64,000 nt of DNA from Lucifuga dentata (Eukaryota > Chordata > Actinopteri > Ophidiiformes > Bythitidae), in assembly GCA_014773175.1 (NCBI GenBank), contig VXCM01003286.1, positions 1 to 64,000 on the forward strand, written 5' to 3'. Made by a program: the position numbers and the translations under genes. Shown here one piece after another: positions 22,383 to 34,117 of this stretch. The stretch's first letter is position 1. The number at the start of each line of letters is the position of its first letter. Below the pieces are notes generated by a model, which was not told where the DNA came from, did no database searches, and saw only the letters and a list, made by a program, of their open reading frames with translations.

Positions 22383-22669
22383 CGAGGCTTGATTGAGAAG
22401 TGCTGAGCCTTAGGTGGATTTCAGACGTGATTACCTACTAGCCATGACTGCAACTTCAAACTACTTCAGCATCCACCATACTTGCCTCATTCAACCTCCT
22501 CAGATTCTCACCTCTTCCCAAACTTGAAAAAGGCTTTAGCTGGATCCTTTTATTTCTGCCTCATATGATGTGGTGATACCAGCCATGGAGGATTGTCTGC
22601 AACACACCAACATTATTATAGCTTTACATCTTTACTATGCAAGGCTCAAAACTTATCAATCAACCCTTG
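22383..22669 (+). mobile_element. internally deleted mariner element with transposase C-terminal relic
   Basis: Ends CGAGGCTTGATTGAGAAG and CTTATCAATCAACCCTTG are inverted copies; the left is preceded by TA and the right followed by CA. Bases 22443-22547 code HDCNFKLLQHPPYLPH then SSDSHLFPNLKKALAGS. This matches the mariner transposase stretch around the third catalytic Asp, where the family has HPPYSPDL, PSD and HLFPNLKK. That Asp is kept (SSD), but the rest of the protein, including the first two catalytic Asp residues, is absent. It cannot be active. Confidence 0.85.
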
Positions 22670-23714
22670 CACAGCCACCATGCAATAATAAATAAATAAA
22701 TTATAGTCAGCCCAAGTCGACAGCGTTGTGGTCTGATATCTCATCTAAATCTTTACAGAATTGAACTTATATTCATTTTCTCTATTGTTGGATGTTGTGG
22801 GAGTTTCAATGCCCAATAAAACCAAACACAGAAATTCCCATTTGAGCAGAATTCCCTACGTAATCCTTATTTATGCCTTTTTGTTCTCATATAAACAGAA
22901 ATCTACTTACATTATCACTCCTGTCAACATGTAATGACTGCTTGATGACAGGGGAGTCGCATGCCAAAAACGTCTTTGATGGCTAATTGGGCCCTTAAAT
23001 CACCCTTACATCTACACACACACACTGAGGAAACATTCTAGATTAAAGGGATCTCAATTAGTCCTCATTACGTGATATTTTCAAGACACCAGCCCCCCTC
23101 CCCCTCCTCCACGTATCCTTTTCCATATCCTGTCAGCTTGAGGAGTTTTGAGGAGAAGCAGAAGTCTTCGGCCCGCGGACCGCCATGTCAGAAATGCCAG
23201 CTCGCACTTCTCCTGGCTGCAGGGGAGGAAGAAAGAGAAAGTAAAAGAGATGGAAGAGCGTGTGTCTGTTGGTTTAATTCAGCCTCCAGGGAGGAAGAGA
23301 GCGGTAGTTTAGTGGAGGAAAAAGAAGCAGCTCTGAAGTGAGGCTTTCTTTGCTGGCGGCGAAGGAGGGAATTTTTTTCCGGCGTGTCATTTTCTCTTCT
23401 GAATAAACCGTATTTCCGTCTCCCATATGTCACATATGTAGTTTGCTATTCTTTTAATTTTCATTTGATAATTAGCAAGATTTTGTATAAGAAGCAGATC
23501 ATTTCAAACTAAACTAGCTAAGGCTTTGCAGTGAGGATGGATCAAAATATTCTCCTGATAACACAAAACAAAAAAATTAGAGAAAATACTAGATTCTTGC
23601 ATTTTTTTTTACCTTTTAAATAAAAATAAGCACCTGTTTTTAAAGTCTCAAACCTTACCTTATTGACTAAGCTAAATTGATGAGCTAAATTTACATATTG
23701 GGACACAAGCAGCC
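22670..23714. other. intronic sequence without a recognised gene
   Basis: An 89-codon open frame at 23072-23341 shows only low-complexity Glu/Lys/Ser sequence and no known motif or splice context. Confidence 0.45.
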
Positions 23715-24102
23715 GAAATTAGTTTCCTTCGCATGGTGTCGAGACTCACTTTTAGGGATTAGAGGAGGATTTTGGACGGCAGGAGGGAGTTTGGAATAGA
23801 ACCGCTGCTCCTTCGTACTGAAAGGAACCAGCTGAGGTGGTTCAGGCATCTAATCCAGATGCCTTCTGGACGCCTCTTCCAGATAGGTAGAATATTCTAG
23901 ACACATCAAACTGGGAGGAGACCACAGAGCAGACCCAGAATATGCTGGAGGGATTACATATATATATATATGTATCCCATTTTGCATGGAAATATTTTAG
24001 GATTCCCCCAATAAGACCTGGAGGGTGTGGCTCGGGATGGATCTGGCCCATCTTAGCCACGACCCAGACCCACATAAATGATGGAAAAATGGATGGATGG
24101 AT
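23715..24102 (+). mobile_element. L2/CR1-type LINE 3' end, degraded
   Basis: It follows, with many changes, a very common teleost LINE tail: GAATAGAACCGCTGCTCCTTCG, then CTGAGGTGGTTCAGGCATCT, CCTTCTGGACGCCTCTTCC and GGTGTGGCTCGGGATGGATC, ending in a GGATGGATGGAT tail. In intact copies this codes the end of ORF2 (RWLGHLVRMP...); here several stops and shifts break it. Clade (L2, CR1 or Rex1-like) is from memory of the pattern and not firm. Confidence 0.75.
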
Positions 24103-24199
24103 AAATTCATATCGAAAACTGAAGGCTTTTTCTGCATTTTGTCTGTTTGTCTGATGACCATAATTGAAAACAAAACCAGCTTAAGCCAGACACTCCATC

Positions 24200-24527
24200 T
24201 ATAGGAGAATGGTACGACATCATTTATGATATTTTTGTAATGGAAAGAATCACAAGTAAATAAATTCAAGGAAATATGGCAGAAATGGAAAGTGTATATC
24301 TCCCCAAATCACTCTTCTTTTTAAATTCTCTTTTATATGTATGTGACCATAGAAGTATATATAATATATTGGTATGAATGCATGTATATATGCCTATTTT
24401 TGTAACTTTTGTTTTTTTTTCTTTTATTTCCCTTAAAAACAAAACACCCCATCTTCTGATTTTTGTTCAACTTATAATGTAAAAAGTTGAATTAAAATAA
24501 AGAATTTAAAAAAAAAGAAAAAAAATC
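24200..24527 (+). mobile_element. L1/Tx1-type LINE 3' end
   Basis: From 24210 the translation reads WYDIIYDIFVMERITSK, then a stop and frameshift, then NKFKEIWQKWKVYISP. This is the ORF2 C-terminal pattern of L1-type LINEs (EKIT..., F..IW.KW..YI). It is followed by a 3' UTR of about 200 bp with AATAAAG and an A-rich tail near 24507-24526. Related to the minus-strand fragment at 7284. Confidence 0.75.
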
Positions 24528-25552
24528 TTTAACAGCCTCAAAAAAAATTATAACTTGAATTTAATTGCTTTTGTTGGTGCAGCAATCTTGTACTTCTACT
24601 ATTTAAAATAAATACCAATAAATTTTTGTTTTTTTATTATTATTATTTAAAAAGCAAAAATAATCAATCCTAGATATTAGCATGCCTGTGTTTGTGCTTC
24701 ATTGGTGTCAGAGGAAGAAAGTGAGAGGGAATATGAAGGAGAAACGGTTTAGTGGATCAGCCAGATCTATGAGGCCTATTGATCGGTTCCTTTCAGATAA
24801 TGGATCACCAGCACACTGCCAACTATCCCAACACCCCCCTCTNCCCCCCCCGCCCGTTAGCACAAATAATGACTAATCAATATGCGCTGGAGTCCTCGTG
24901 AATGTCCTTTTAACACTTGATTTAATGCCACAGCAACATCACTGGCTTTACTCTCTCCGCTTACCAGCCAATCAATTCAACCAATCACAGGAAGGACTCT
25001 TCCCTCTCCATCACCTCCTGTTAAAGTTTGTATTTATTGATCGATTGAAATTGGAAAGCGTTGCTCGTTGATTGGGTGAGATTATGAGCGGATGCAGCGT
25101 TTGGTCGCAGGTTTTTTATCGGCAGCGTATTAGAAAATGCGTTATGTAGATTTTGTATTGATCGGTGATTTTGTTCATCACTCAGAGTCAGAGCTTTGCT
25201 GTCTTAATGGTGAGATGACTGCATCAGGAATGGATTTTTCTGCCTTCGTCACATCTGTTAGTTTGAACATGGAAGTTGTTTGAACTTTCACACATTTACG
25301 GAAATTATAACAAGTGAAATGAAATTATAACAGCTTCAGTCTTGTTTTTCCTCAGGAGTGATTAATTATGTGCTACGTAGGCTTTGTTTGAAAAGTATGA
25401 AATGTGTCGACGATTCATCTGTAATATTCCCACTGATCATGGAATTCATAGACTTGCGTGAAATTTGGAAAGGTATATTCTAGGATAAATCATTTTCTGA
25501 TCCTGAATTGTTCAGATTATTTAGTCCTTAAACGATTAATGCCACTTTGAAA
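24528..25552. other. intronic sequence without a recognised gene
   Basis: Includes a C-run with an N at 24843. No gene seen. Confidence 0.45.
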
Positions 25553-26547
25553 GGCTGAAGTCTATTTGTGCCACATTTTGAACGAGCGGTTTCACATTTT
25601 GAGCAAAGAAAATAAGATTTTGCATGCACGTAATTTAATTTGAGCAAACAAAAATCTACTTTGTACTTAAAGGAATATTAAAGTGTGTACTCTCACAACT
25701 AAACACAATCGCTGCTCTCTAACATCTGTTTTCTGCTGCTCAGGTCTGCCTTTACGCTGCTCAGCTTAGCACAGCATTACTACTGTGCCACAATTATCAG
25801 CCAATCAGAGAGACCCAAAGCTAATTGGGACTCTCTGATTGGCCAGTCTCTTCCAATCACTACATTTCCTGAGGCGATTGACAATCACTTTAAACTTCAG
25901 CAAAGCTCGGCTTTATCAAATATCCATCAAATTTATTATACCTGCTGGACAAAACAAGATGTCAAATCCTGAGAATAGCGATGCGCATGGACTCAATTAT
26001 TAATTTTTACTTTTAGTACATCAAGTTTCTTTTTGAAATGTTGTGGATTAAACATGTTTCCTGTTAAAATCAATTAACCATAAAAGTGGCAGTGTGCGCT
26101 ACACTCCTGTCATCTAGCTAAATTAGTGCTAGTTTTAATCATTCATAAGTTAGCTAATGTTAGCTCACTTGTTAATGTTACATTAGCGAACTTGCTATTA
26201 TGTGAGTCGGTTGGGACTCTGTAGAGAACAATTTCAAAATCGCCTATGGTCAGGAAATGTAGTGATTGGGGGAGACTGGCTAATCAGAAATTAGCAATTT
26301 GGGTACACCCCAAGTTGCTAATTTCTGATTGGCTGATCTTGGAATCTCTGATTGGCTGATAATTGAGGCACAGTCGCACTCTGAGTGTATTTAGTTATGA
26401 GAGCGCACACTTTAATAGTTTTTTTTTAAGCACAAAATCAATTTTTAGTTGCTCAAATTAAATTATGTGCACAATTTTATTTTCTTTCCTTGAAACGTGA
26501 AACTGCTCACTTGAAATGTGGCACAAATCTAATTCTATAGAAGTCAA
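25553..26547. mobile_element. fold-back element, about 1 kb with arms of about 330 bp
   Basis: The left arm (about 25553-25890) and right arm (about 26215-26547) are inverted copies. Paired motifs include GTGCCACATTTTGAAC with GAAATGTGGCACAAAT, CACGTAATTTAATTTGAGCA with TGCTCAAATTAAATTATGTG, and TCAGCCAATCAGAGAG with CTCTGATTGGCTGA. The loop contains unrelated AT-rich sequence. No open frame or clear target duplication. Confidence 0.75.
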
Positions 26548-28272
26548 CAGTGTAAACTTTTCCATGCTGAACGTGTTGACTAAATAATGTCCAAAAAAAA
26601 TGATGACTCTCCTCAAAGTCCATTATAAAATTATTTTCTTTGTTGTTTTCACTTCAGAAAAGCTCTTTCATTTACTTTTTTTTTTTAATGTTAAATGAAT
26701 TTTACATTTCAGACACTGACATGTCCAGTGTACAAACAATTAATCTCTTAATTAAAATTTTCCCTTTGATTTCCCTGTACGTTTTTATAATTTAACAAAA
26801 AAAATCTTCTAATTTGCCCCATAGTATCACATATAGATTATTATATTATATATGCTTATTGTTCATTGAAGCTCCATGATGCCGACAGTTTGTGAAATAT
26901 TCAAAACCAAATGCAGCATAAATCACGGCTGAGCCGTTTCATCAAATAATCATAGTCTACATTTCTTGTGCATCTTCCCATGATCAAATATTTTCCCGGA
27001 ATTCCTCCTGATGTGCTTGGTATCTTTGGAAACTTTGGAATTTACACTAGATTTAAGGAGTTGCAGAAGTTTAGCCAAACAACATGAATTTGTCGTGTTT
27101 CCTCCTCCTCAGATTCAGTTTTACATGTTACCTTTCTTCATCTGCTCGTTAACATTTTTTAAATTCATCTAATTAAGCTCTAATTCCAGGAAAGCAGATT
27201 TCCATGTCTTTTCTACTGAACGTGTTTTGGATGTAACTTCATGTTTGTTTAAGTGATAATGATCAGCAGATTTAATGAAAGCTTTGCTGTCCTAAAGGAG
27301 AATAATTATCGAATTAAAACTATATCAAACTCAAAACCGAGTCAGGAAGCAGGAACGTTGTTTTGGCCTTGGAACTGTTCCAGTTTACTGAGATAAAATC
27401 CTGGGAAAACTCTGGGAGATTTATATCAGGGTCACGATGGGAATCTTGACTTTGATCAGGATCATCTATCCGTGTGTCGGCGAGAGCAGAAAGTGTATTT
27501 CTGCGTGGTTGTGAATGCAAATGAGAGCGTGGTATCCGATCCGTCCCAGGAGGGGCGCTCTGGTGGCGGTGCAGCCCACTCACAGCGCCGAGGTTATGGA
27601 GGGCTGCNCCCCCCCCCCCGGATCTGATTTCCGTAGCCGTATTCAGGAAGCGGCGATGACAACCGCACGTTCACAAACCATCTCTCTCTCCCTCCCCATT
27701 GCCTTTTTCATCGCTGTTTGACTTGGCAGTTGTGCCGTTTAAGGAAATCGAGGTTTCCAGGGTTTCAGTCGCCTTCCTGCGCGATTGAATTTATGCTGGA
27801 GAAAAAGCATGTCATTAGCAGGGCAATACAGGTCTGACCTTTGAACTTTGTGCCTGTGTTTTGATAGCGATGTTGGTGATGTAGAAAGTTGTTGTTGCAC
27901 TCTTATGGTGACAACATCAAGGTTAAATCACTTTATTTCCAACTTGAAACTCATCAGAAATGCATGAAAATGAGAATGAAAACTAACTTCACACACATTA
28001 CATGTTTTAGTTTCACGCAAGCAATCATTTAAATGTTCGTCCTCGTGCATATGTTTCTCACACTGTATTAGCCAGCGTGAAGTAATCCTCAACAAAAGCA
28101 AGCTTATGCATTTTTAGCACGTCTTTGCTAACGTTGTCATTTAACGCCATATGTATTACAGCCAGACTTCGCTAATCCCTGCAGGCTAATCCTGAAAAAC
28201 CAATTTATTCATCTATGAGATGTTCTTTAAGGAGCATTTGTGTCAATCTTATTTTGATAAATCATATGGGAA
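26548..28272. other. intronic sequence without a recognised gene
   Basis: Contains a C-run with an N at 27608. No repeat end or gene recognised. Confidence 0.45.
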
Positions 28273-28276
28273 TTAA

Positions 28277-28653
28277 AGGACCATACCAGTGATTTTGCAT
28301 GTTTGAGCCCAGTATATGCAATATAAGAATTGTTCCTACCTTCCAGACTTCCACTGGTTTCAGTTCATTCCACTATGCCATAAAACTCAACTTGTATAGG
28401 ATTAAAAACCTGCTTGAGATACGTAATCCATCACAGCAAAAAAAAAAAAAGAAAAAAATCTATTAAATTTTTTTTGTCAAAATTACTTGATTTAACTTAT
28501 CCAAGCTACAAGAAGAAAAAGTATGTTTCTGCCAGGGAGTATAGTGACATATACAGTAAGTGTTTGCAGGCGAAACATTAACTTTTAAGGTGAGTGGAAC
28601 CTGAACGTTTCATTTTGAAAAATTTGATTTTACTAAATCACCAGTATGGCCCT
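28277..28653. mobile_element. TTAA-flanked MITE, copy 2
   Basis: Starts AGGACCATACCAGTGATTTTGCATG after TTAA (28273-28276) and ends CAGTATGGCCCT before TTAA (28654-28657). It is shorter and more diverged than copy 1. An A-run near 28437-28457 marks the middle. Confidence 0.75.
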
Positions 28654-28713
28654 TTAACAAACCAATGAATTTGTGGATTTGCTCACACTGTGGACCAAAA
28701 AAATAATCGTATA

Positions 28714-29105
28714 CAGGCAGTCCCCGAGTTCTGAACGAGTTCCGTTCCCACGGCTGTTTGTAAGTCGGATTTGTACGTAAGTTGGAACAGTTATGTAAGG
28801 TGCGTATCTAGCGTATATTTTACCTTTATATGCATAAGAAACCAGATTTACGCTTTGGAGGCGTGGTTACGAAGGTTACAAAAAAGAAAAAAAGGCAAAA
28901 CACGAACAACAGACAACACGGCGTTTACAGCGAGCGTGATCTGACTTAAAATAGCGACGGCCACCACACCGCTGACGACGTGCAATGTTTTGACGTGCGT
29001 CGTAAAGTAGTGCGCCGTTCATTATTACGAATCGTATGTAATTCAAATTTTTAATTTAATAGGCTTTATGGCGGTCGGTTCGTAAGTACAGGTAAGTACT
29101 GCCTG
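28714..29105. mobile_element. pogo/Tigger-like MITE, copy 2
   Basis: Starts CAGGCAGTCCCCGAGTTC after TA and ends CTGCCTG before TA. It shares GTACGTAAGT, TGCGTATCTAGCGTATATTTTACC and GCTGACGACGTGCAATG with the copy at 7134, without that copy's LINE insertion. Confidence 0.75.
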
Positions 29106-29107
29106 TA

Positions 29108-29494
29108 CTTCTGTTATCGATGAACCAGATGTTTTTGGCATGACGTCTCGTTTAACAGGATGATTCCGCCAAACATCATCTGTGCAGAAAACATAACGGA
29201 TGTCCGAAATGACTCCTCCCAGTTCACTACGCCACGATTAATTTGTAGACGTGAAAATCTGAAAATCTTAATGAACAAAGGCTCAAGTGTTCCACTAGTG
29301 CAATCAATTCAGCATTCTCCTATAATGCGACGCATCATATATTAAAAATGACTGAAGAGCTTTATTGCGGAAGAGGATGGCCGCCATTAGACGCCGGCTC
29401 GTACAAAATGATGAACAGCATGGCGGAGAGGAGAGAGGGTGGATTCCTGAGGGGTCCTGACTTTGTCTGGTCCGACCACTTGAAATCCAAAGCG

Positions 29495-29497
<3 letters not shown>
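29108..29497. other. intronic sequence without a recognised gene
   Basis: No support for coding. Confidence 0.4.

Positions 29498-29530
<33 letters not shown>
29498..29530. repeat. (CA)n microsatellite
   Basis: Sixteen units. Confidence 0.95.
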
Positions 29531-29533
<3 letters not shown>

Positions 29534-29762
29534 GGTCTATCGCTTCAAACGGCGTGGACGCAGAAGTAATGGCGACAGGGCCTCTTAAAATGGCACATTT
29601 AAGCCAAGTGCCCCCCTCCGCCCCCCATTACCCATAATGCCTTATTTATGGCCCCCTGGCTCGCCATAAAGCCAGCCTGTGTCAGCGCCGGCTGCACGGC
29701 CTCCAGGGATTCATCGCTTCATGCCAGAACCTAGCCGCACCCTGGCCTCCATGTTCCATTCC

Positions 29763-29891
29763 TTTGCCCCCAAGGGACCGGCTGCCTCACCACCATGACA
29801 TCGTCTGCTCCTCCTCTTCCTCCTCCNTTTGCCCCCAAGGGACCGGCTGCCTCACCACCATGACATCGTCTGCTCCTCCTCTTCCTCCTCC
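29763..29891. repeat. 64-bp direct duplication around a single N (assembly artefact)
   Basis: 29763-29826 and 29828-29891 match, split by the N at 29827. Confidence 0.85.
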
Positions 29892-29934
29892 TCCTCCTCC
29901 TCACACAACAACCCATCATCCTCTCACCATCGTC

Positions 29935-30425
29935 CTCCTCCTCCTATCTGTCTGTCCGATCTCCCCTCTCCTTTTTTTTCTCTCTCTCCTTTTGCTTCTT
30001 TTTTTCTTTCTCTTCTCTTAAAGACTTTTTCTTCTAAATAAAATTTCTTTCCTCTCTTTCTCTTTTTTCTTGCTTTCTTTTTTCTCTCTTCTCGTTTCTT
30101 TGCTCTCCTCTCTCCTTCTCTTTTCTCTTTTATTTTTTCGTTTATTTTTTCTACTTTTTTCTTTCTCTTTCTTTTTTCTCTCATCCTTTTTTCTTCTTCT
30201 TTCTTCTTTCTGTCTTCTCATTTTCTTCTTTTTTCTCTGTCTCCTTTCTTTTCTTTCTTTCTCTTTCGCTCTCTTCTTGCTTTCTCTTTTCTTCTCTTTC
30301 TCTCTTCTTTCTCCTTTTCCTTTGTTTCTCTTTCTCTCCTCACTTCTTTCTCTTTTTCTCTTTTTTCTTTCTTCTATTTTTTCCTCTTTCTCTTTTTCTC
30401 TTTCTTTCTCCTCTCCTCTCTCAGA
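29935..30425. repeat. polypyrimidine tract, about 490 bp
   Basis: The plus strand is almost only C and T (mixtures of TTTCTC, CTCTTT and CCTCCT) for nearly half a kilobase, preceded by (CCT)n from about 29872. Open frames of Phe/Leu/Ser (plus) and Lys/Arg/Glu (minus) are composition artefacts. Confidence 0.92.
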
Positions 30426-31080
30426 GCCTGGTCAGACCTTCTCCTCATGTTTTCACATTCATTCACTCTTATCTGTCGCTCTGCTTCACCATCTATAAAT
30501 ACTTCCCTGCTATCCTTCATTCTTCCTTTCATCCATCCCCCTGTCTTGTCACTATCTCTCATAACCTCCAGCCTAGCCGCTTCTCCTTTAAAAAAAAAAG
30601 AGAGAAATGTTTCAGAAATATATATATTGTCTATCAGATAGATGCTCTCTCTTTCATCTTGTCACTCTTTGACTATATTTCAGTCCAGGAATATGATGTG
30701 CAGCATCAGGAAAATGGAACCTGCAGTTCACACTTTGCTCTGAAATCCATTTTGGGTGGTTTAATCATGAGTAGATTTTTTGTGTGTATTCTTCTTTTTT
30801 TGCAATGAAATTCTTTGTTTTTCTCGCTTCGTGACGCCTCATCACATCTTCCTTTGTTGACTCGTTTCACATACCCCACCTTCATCCTTCCTTCACACTT
30901 GCCCCTGTGATCACCCTCCTCATCCCCCCCCCCCCCCCCCNATTCTCTAGACAGCAGCCGATTCCCCCCAGAGGGATTTGAACCGTAGAGAACTGTGTGA
31001 CGGGTGTCTGCAAAAGCTGCGTGATGCCCTTTGAGTTTTCCACGGCTGCTCTTTGATAGGCTGCATGTGTTTGCCTTGTT

Positions 31081-31082
<2 letters not shown>
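30426..31082. other. intronic sequence without a recognised gene
   Basis: Contains a C-run ending in an N (30924-30941). No gene seen. Confidence 0.45.

Positions 31083-31114
<32 letters not shown>
31083..31114. repeat. (GT)n microsatellite
   Basis: Sixteen units followed by GCGCGCGTGC. Confidence 0.95.
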
Positions 31115-31123
<9 letters not shown>

Positions 31124-31444
31124 CATCTTTAAGGAGGCTCAGAAAAACACACTTCCTGAAATTTCTTTACTTAACACAGAAAGTCCCCACACTCATTTAC
31201 AATTTATCTCCTATTGCAGCTCCAGAATTTTTATTATCTTTCTTCAGTTGAAAATTATGTCTTTATATTTTCAATTTAGGTTTAAACTTTTATTAAATCA
31301 CAAGTTACACTTTCTGTAAAAGCTGGAATATTGTGTGTATTCCGAAATATTCAGGCTGACAGATGTTCGGAAAAAAATAGAACTGGACATGTACAAGCGC
31401 TTCCAGCCGACCGTCTCTGTTACATACTGGAAGTTTTATGAGTC

Positions 31445-31600
31445 CACACACACACACACACACACACATGCACGCACGCACACACACACACACACACACA
31501 CACTCTCTCTNNNNNNNNNNNNNNNNNNNNNNNNNNNNNNGGGGGGGGGGGGTGGTCCTCTCCCTCCTCCTCCTCCTCCTCCTCTTCCTCCTCCTCCACT
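31445..31600. repeat. (CA)n, gap, G-run and (CCT)n cluster
   Basis: CA tracts at 31445-31503 and a short CTCTCT are followed by 30 Ns (31511-31540), a run of about 12 G, and a CCTCCT array to about 31600. The gap sits exactly in the low-complexity block. Confidence 0.9.
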
Positions 31601-31866
31601 CAGGGATTTATCACCTGCCCACAGGAGAAAGCTCTGCGGCCTTTCTCGCTCCCAACAGCTGGAAAGAGATTTCTTCAGAGCTCGTCTCTTCTGACGATTC
31701 ACGTATTCTCGTTCTTGCTTTGGTCGGTTTGTGGCGTGAATCTGGCGTCTGCGCTGCCGTGTTTCACGTCCTCGTCTCATCCTGAAGAAGTGAGCAGGAT
31801 GAGAGTGGCTCAAATGAAGGCATAGACATATTTTATATTTAGCAAAGATGTTGAAATATTTTATAT

Positions 31867-32285
31867 CAGGGCTACTCAAATAGAAATCTTAAAGGTACAC
31901 AGAAAAATTTCAGTAAGACAAAGATCCATTTATTAAGGTCAGGCCAGGGTCTGATTTTTTTTATTTATTTTTTTTTTCGGGTGACGAAACTAGCCGCACT
32001 GTCAACTTTCTGTCTACCCGTTGTTGTCATGGAGATGACGGGACGCTGAATGTGATTGGACCACACCAAAGCAGAGTAGACGTTCTCACACAGACGTGGA
32101 GCCGTCGGACATTCGGTTTTGCTTTCTCTGCTCTTACAGCGGAGAAAGTCGAGAATTTTTAGTCGTTGCGTCGCAGCAATGTCTCTTCGATCATACAAAT
32201 AATACATATGAAAAGTAGAATTTGCTCAGAGTCTGGAGACAGTTGTGGTTCTGGACTGGATCCGTACTTAGAGGATGACTGCTTT
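31867..32285. mobile_element. hAT-like fragment (CAGGGCTACTCAAA end)
   Basis: The start CAGGGCTACTCAAAT is typical of a hAT end. The body shares TTGTCATGGAGATGAC, GTGATTGGACCA, TCGTTGCGTCGCAGC and TTTGCTCAGAGTCTGGAGACAG with pieces at 35143-35463 and 60420-61230. No matching right end or target duplication was found, so borders are approximate. Confidence 0.55.
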
Positions 32286-32399
32286 ATACCTCTTAAAAGT
32301 ATAGTTTGATTTTTTTTTTTTTTGGCAGTAATAATTAGTCTTTTGGAGAAAATATCAATGTATTTTTCAAACTGGTGAAGATTTCTGGACTCGAGCCGT

Positions 32400-32498
32400 T
32401 TAGCACAAACTCATAAATGCTGTCAATTATCAGTCATGTAACGTGTATGCAGGTAGTATTTATTGGGCTTAAACATGCAAAATCACCAAAATGGTCCT
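32400..32498. mobile_element. TTAA MITE remnant (right end only)
   Basis: CAGGTAGTATTTATTGGGCTTAAACATGCAAAATC ends in AAAATGGTCCT before TTAA (32499-32502), as in the element at 54867. The left end is not clear. Confidence 0.5.
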
Positions 32499-32566
32499 TT
32501 AAATGTTAACAAAGTAGTTGACTATCAGTCTTTCTGTAGTTGAAACCTGTTTAAAGGCTGAGTGCC

Positions 32567-32569
<3 letters not shown>

Positions 32570-32599
<30 letters not shown>
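32570..32599. repeat. poly(A) run
   Basis: About 30 As; no retroelement body recognised beside it. Confidence 0.9.
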
Positions 32600-32601
<2 letters not shown>

Positions 32602-33651
32602 TTAGTGTCGATGGTCCTAAACAGCTAAATTTGATCCTAAAACTATCCAGTAATTGAAAACACCTACAGCAGGAATGTTTTTGCTGGCATGAAACTAAAA
32701 CATACACACACACACACACACACGTTCTGTTTGTATAGACCTTATTACCTTCTGACTTACACCAAAACCCACAGTGCCACATTCCACCGGTGGGCAGTCC
32801 CACCGGTCAGCACGGTGGGAGTTTGAGCCACGCCGACTTGAAAGCCAGGAAGAGGTGGAGAGGGAGGAGGGAAGGAGGAAGCGTCTGCTGATGCTGAAGG
32901 GTTTTCATGGCGGCCTCCTTTGAAACGTTCGTGTGGAGGAGAAGCAGGAAGGTCTTTGTGTGGCGTTTGCGACCTCAGCTGGTTCTGTGGGTTCCTCTGG
33001 TGGAGGAGCAGGTACCAGGATTTCCTCTAAGATGACCTGGAGAGTTCTGCTAACAGATGCAAAGTCTATTTGGAGCGGGCGGAGCTTAGAAATATGAATA
33101 TTCCTCAGAAGCAGAAATAATCTTCTACCTTCAAAGCTACATACTTGAGCTTAGAATCACCATATTCATATCCTCAGCATGTTGGCCTGCTAATCTTCCA
33201 TGATCTGAGATGCTAAGGAATCTATGAAATGGAAACCGTTGATGTTTGCATTAATTCCAGGAAACCTGCAGCTCCTTGGCTCCAGCTTTGATTCAGATTA
33301 TTTCTGGCTCTGTAGAAGCTCTATCACAGTCTGCGTGATTTTATACCGTGGTAGAAGAAAGTTAACAGTTGAGAATTGTGACAAAGTCTCTTGTCATCCA
33401 TCTAAAAATGGTCTTAGATGTTAGCGTTGAGACACGTCCACCAGTTTATCACTGTAATATACACAAGGAACAGATAGCTTTCATGAGTATTACAAAGTTT
33501 GAACCTAAGCGACATCCTATTTCCTGTTGGTTGCTTTTTAGATGCATGTCATGGTCAGATTGTAAGATTTTGAAATGCATTTAAGTCAAAACAGCCGTAA
33601 CCATGGATGCATTATTAGATTAGATTATTAGATTCTTTGCTGTAGATACAT
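32600..33651. other. intronic sequence without a recognised gene
   Basis: Has a (CA)n tract at about 32703-32722. No gene seen. Confidence 0.45.
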
Positions 33652-34117
33652 ACCGTATATACTCGCGTATAAGCCGAGTTTTTATTACCAAATTTCACAA
33701 CACAAATTGGGGGGTCGGCTTATACATGAGTAATTCAGATCATATCCCAGAGAAGGAAATTTTCAGGGGCGGAAATACTACTCATTACCACTACCCATGG
33801 AAAATAGTTTAAATCATACCTTAGAATGATGTATTTCCTGACTAAACATCTTATTCAGCACATTTTGCAGCGGCCAGTAAGCCGTGATCCGTCAGTTACG
33901 GTAATCAGCTGCTGAAATAAATATCATGTTTACCAGTACGTGGATTATTTTCAGAAAATCAGAGGAATACTATGACAATACCCAGAAAAACAGGTAATTT
34001 GCTAAACAAATAAATTGATGAAACAACATCAGGGAGTCGGCTTATATGCGGATTTCTTTAAAACTCTAAATTTGCAGGTCAACATCAGGGGTCGGCTTAT
34101 AGTCGAGTATATACGGT
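33652..34117. mobile_element. MITE with ACCGTATATACTC ends, copy 2
   Basis: Starts ACCGTATATACTCGCGTATAAG and ends CGAGTATATACGGT. It shares AAATCAGAGGAATACTATGAC and GGTCGGCTTATA in inverted orientation with the copy at 10789. The flanking four bases (ACAT, AATT) do not match. Confidence 0.75.

Noticed and set aside
23072..23341. An 89-codon frame rich in Glu, Lys and Ser considered as a PARD3 exon
   Set aside because: No similarity to the family and no acceptor/donor pair in phase.
29924..30498. Long open frames on both strands (Phe/Leu/Ser-rich or Lys/Arg/Glu-rich)
   Set aside because: They are translations of the polypyrimidine tract and have no start context, motif or splice sites.
32783..32835. 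CCCACCGGTCAGCACGGTGGG inverted motif considered as a regulatory hairpin or SINE head
   Set aside because: Single short inverted repeat with no tRNA-type A and B boxes and no second copy noticed.
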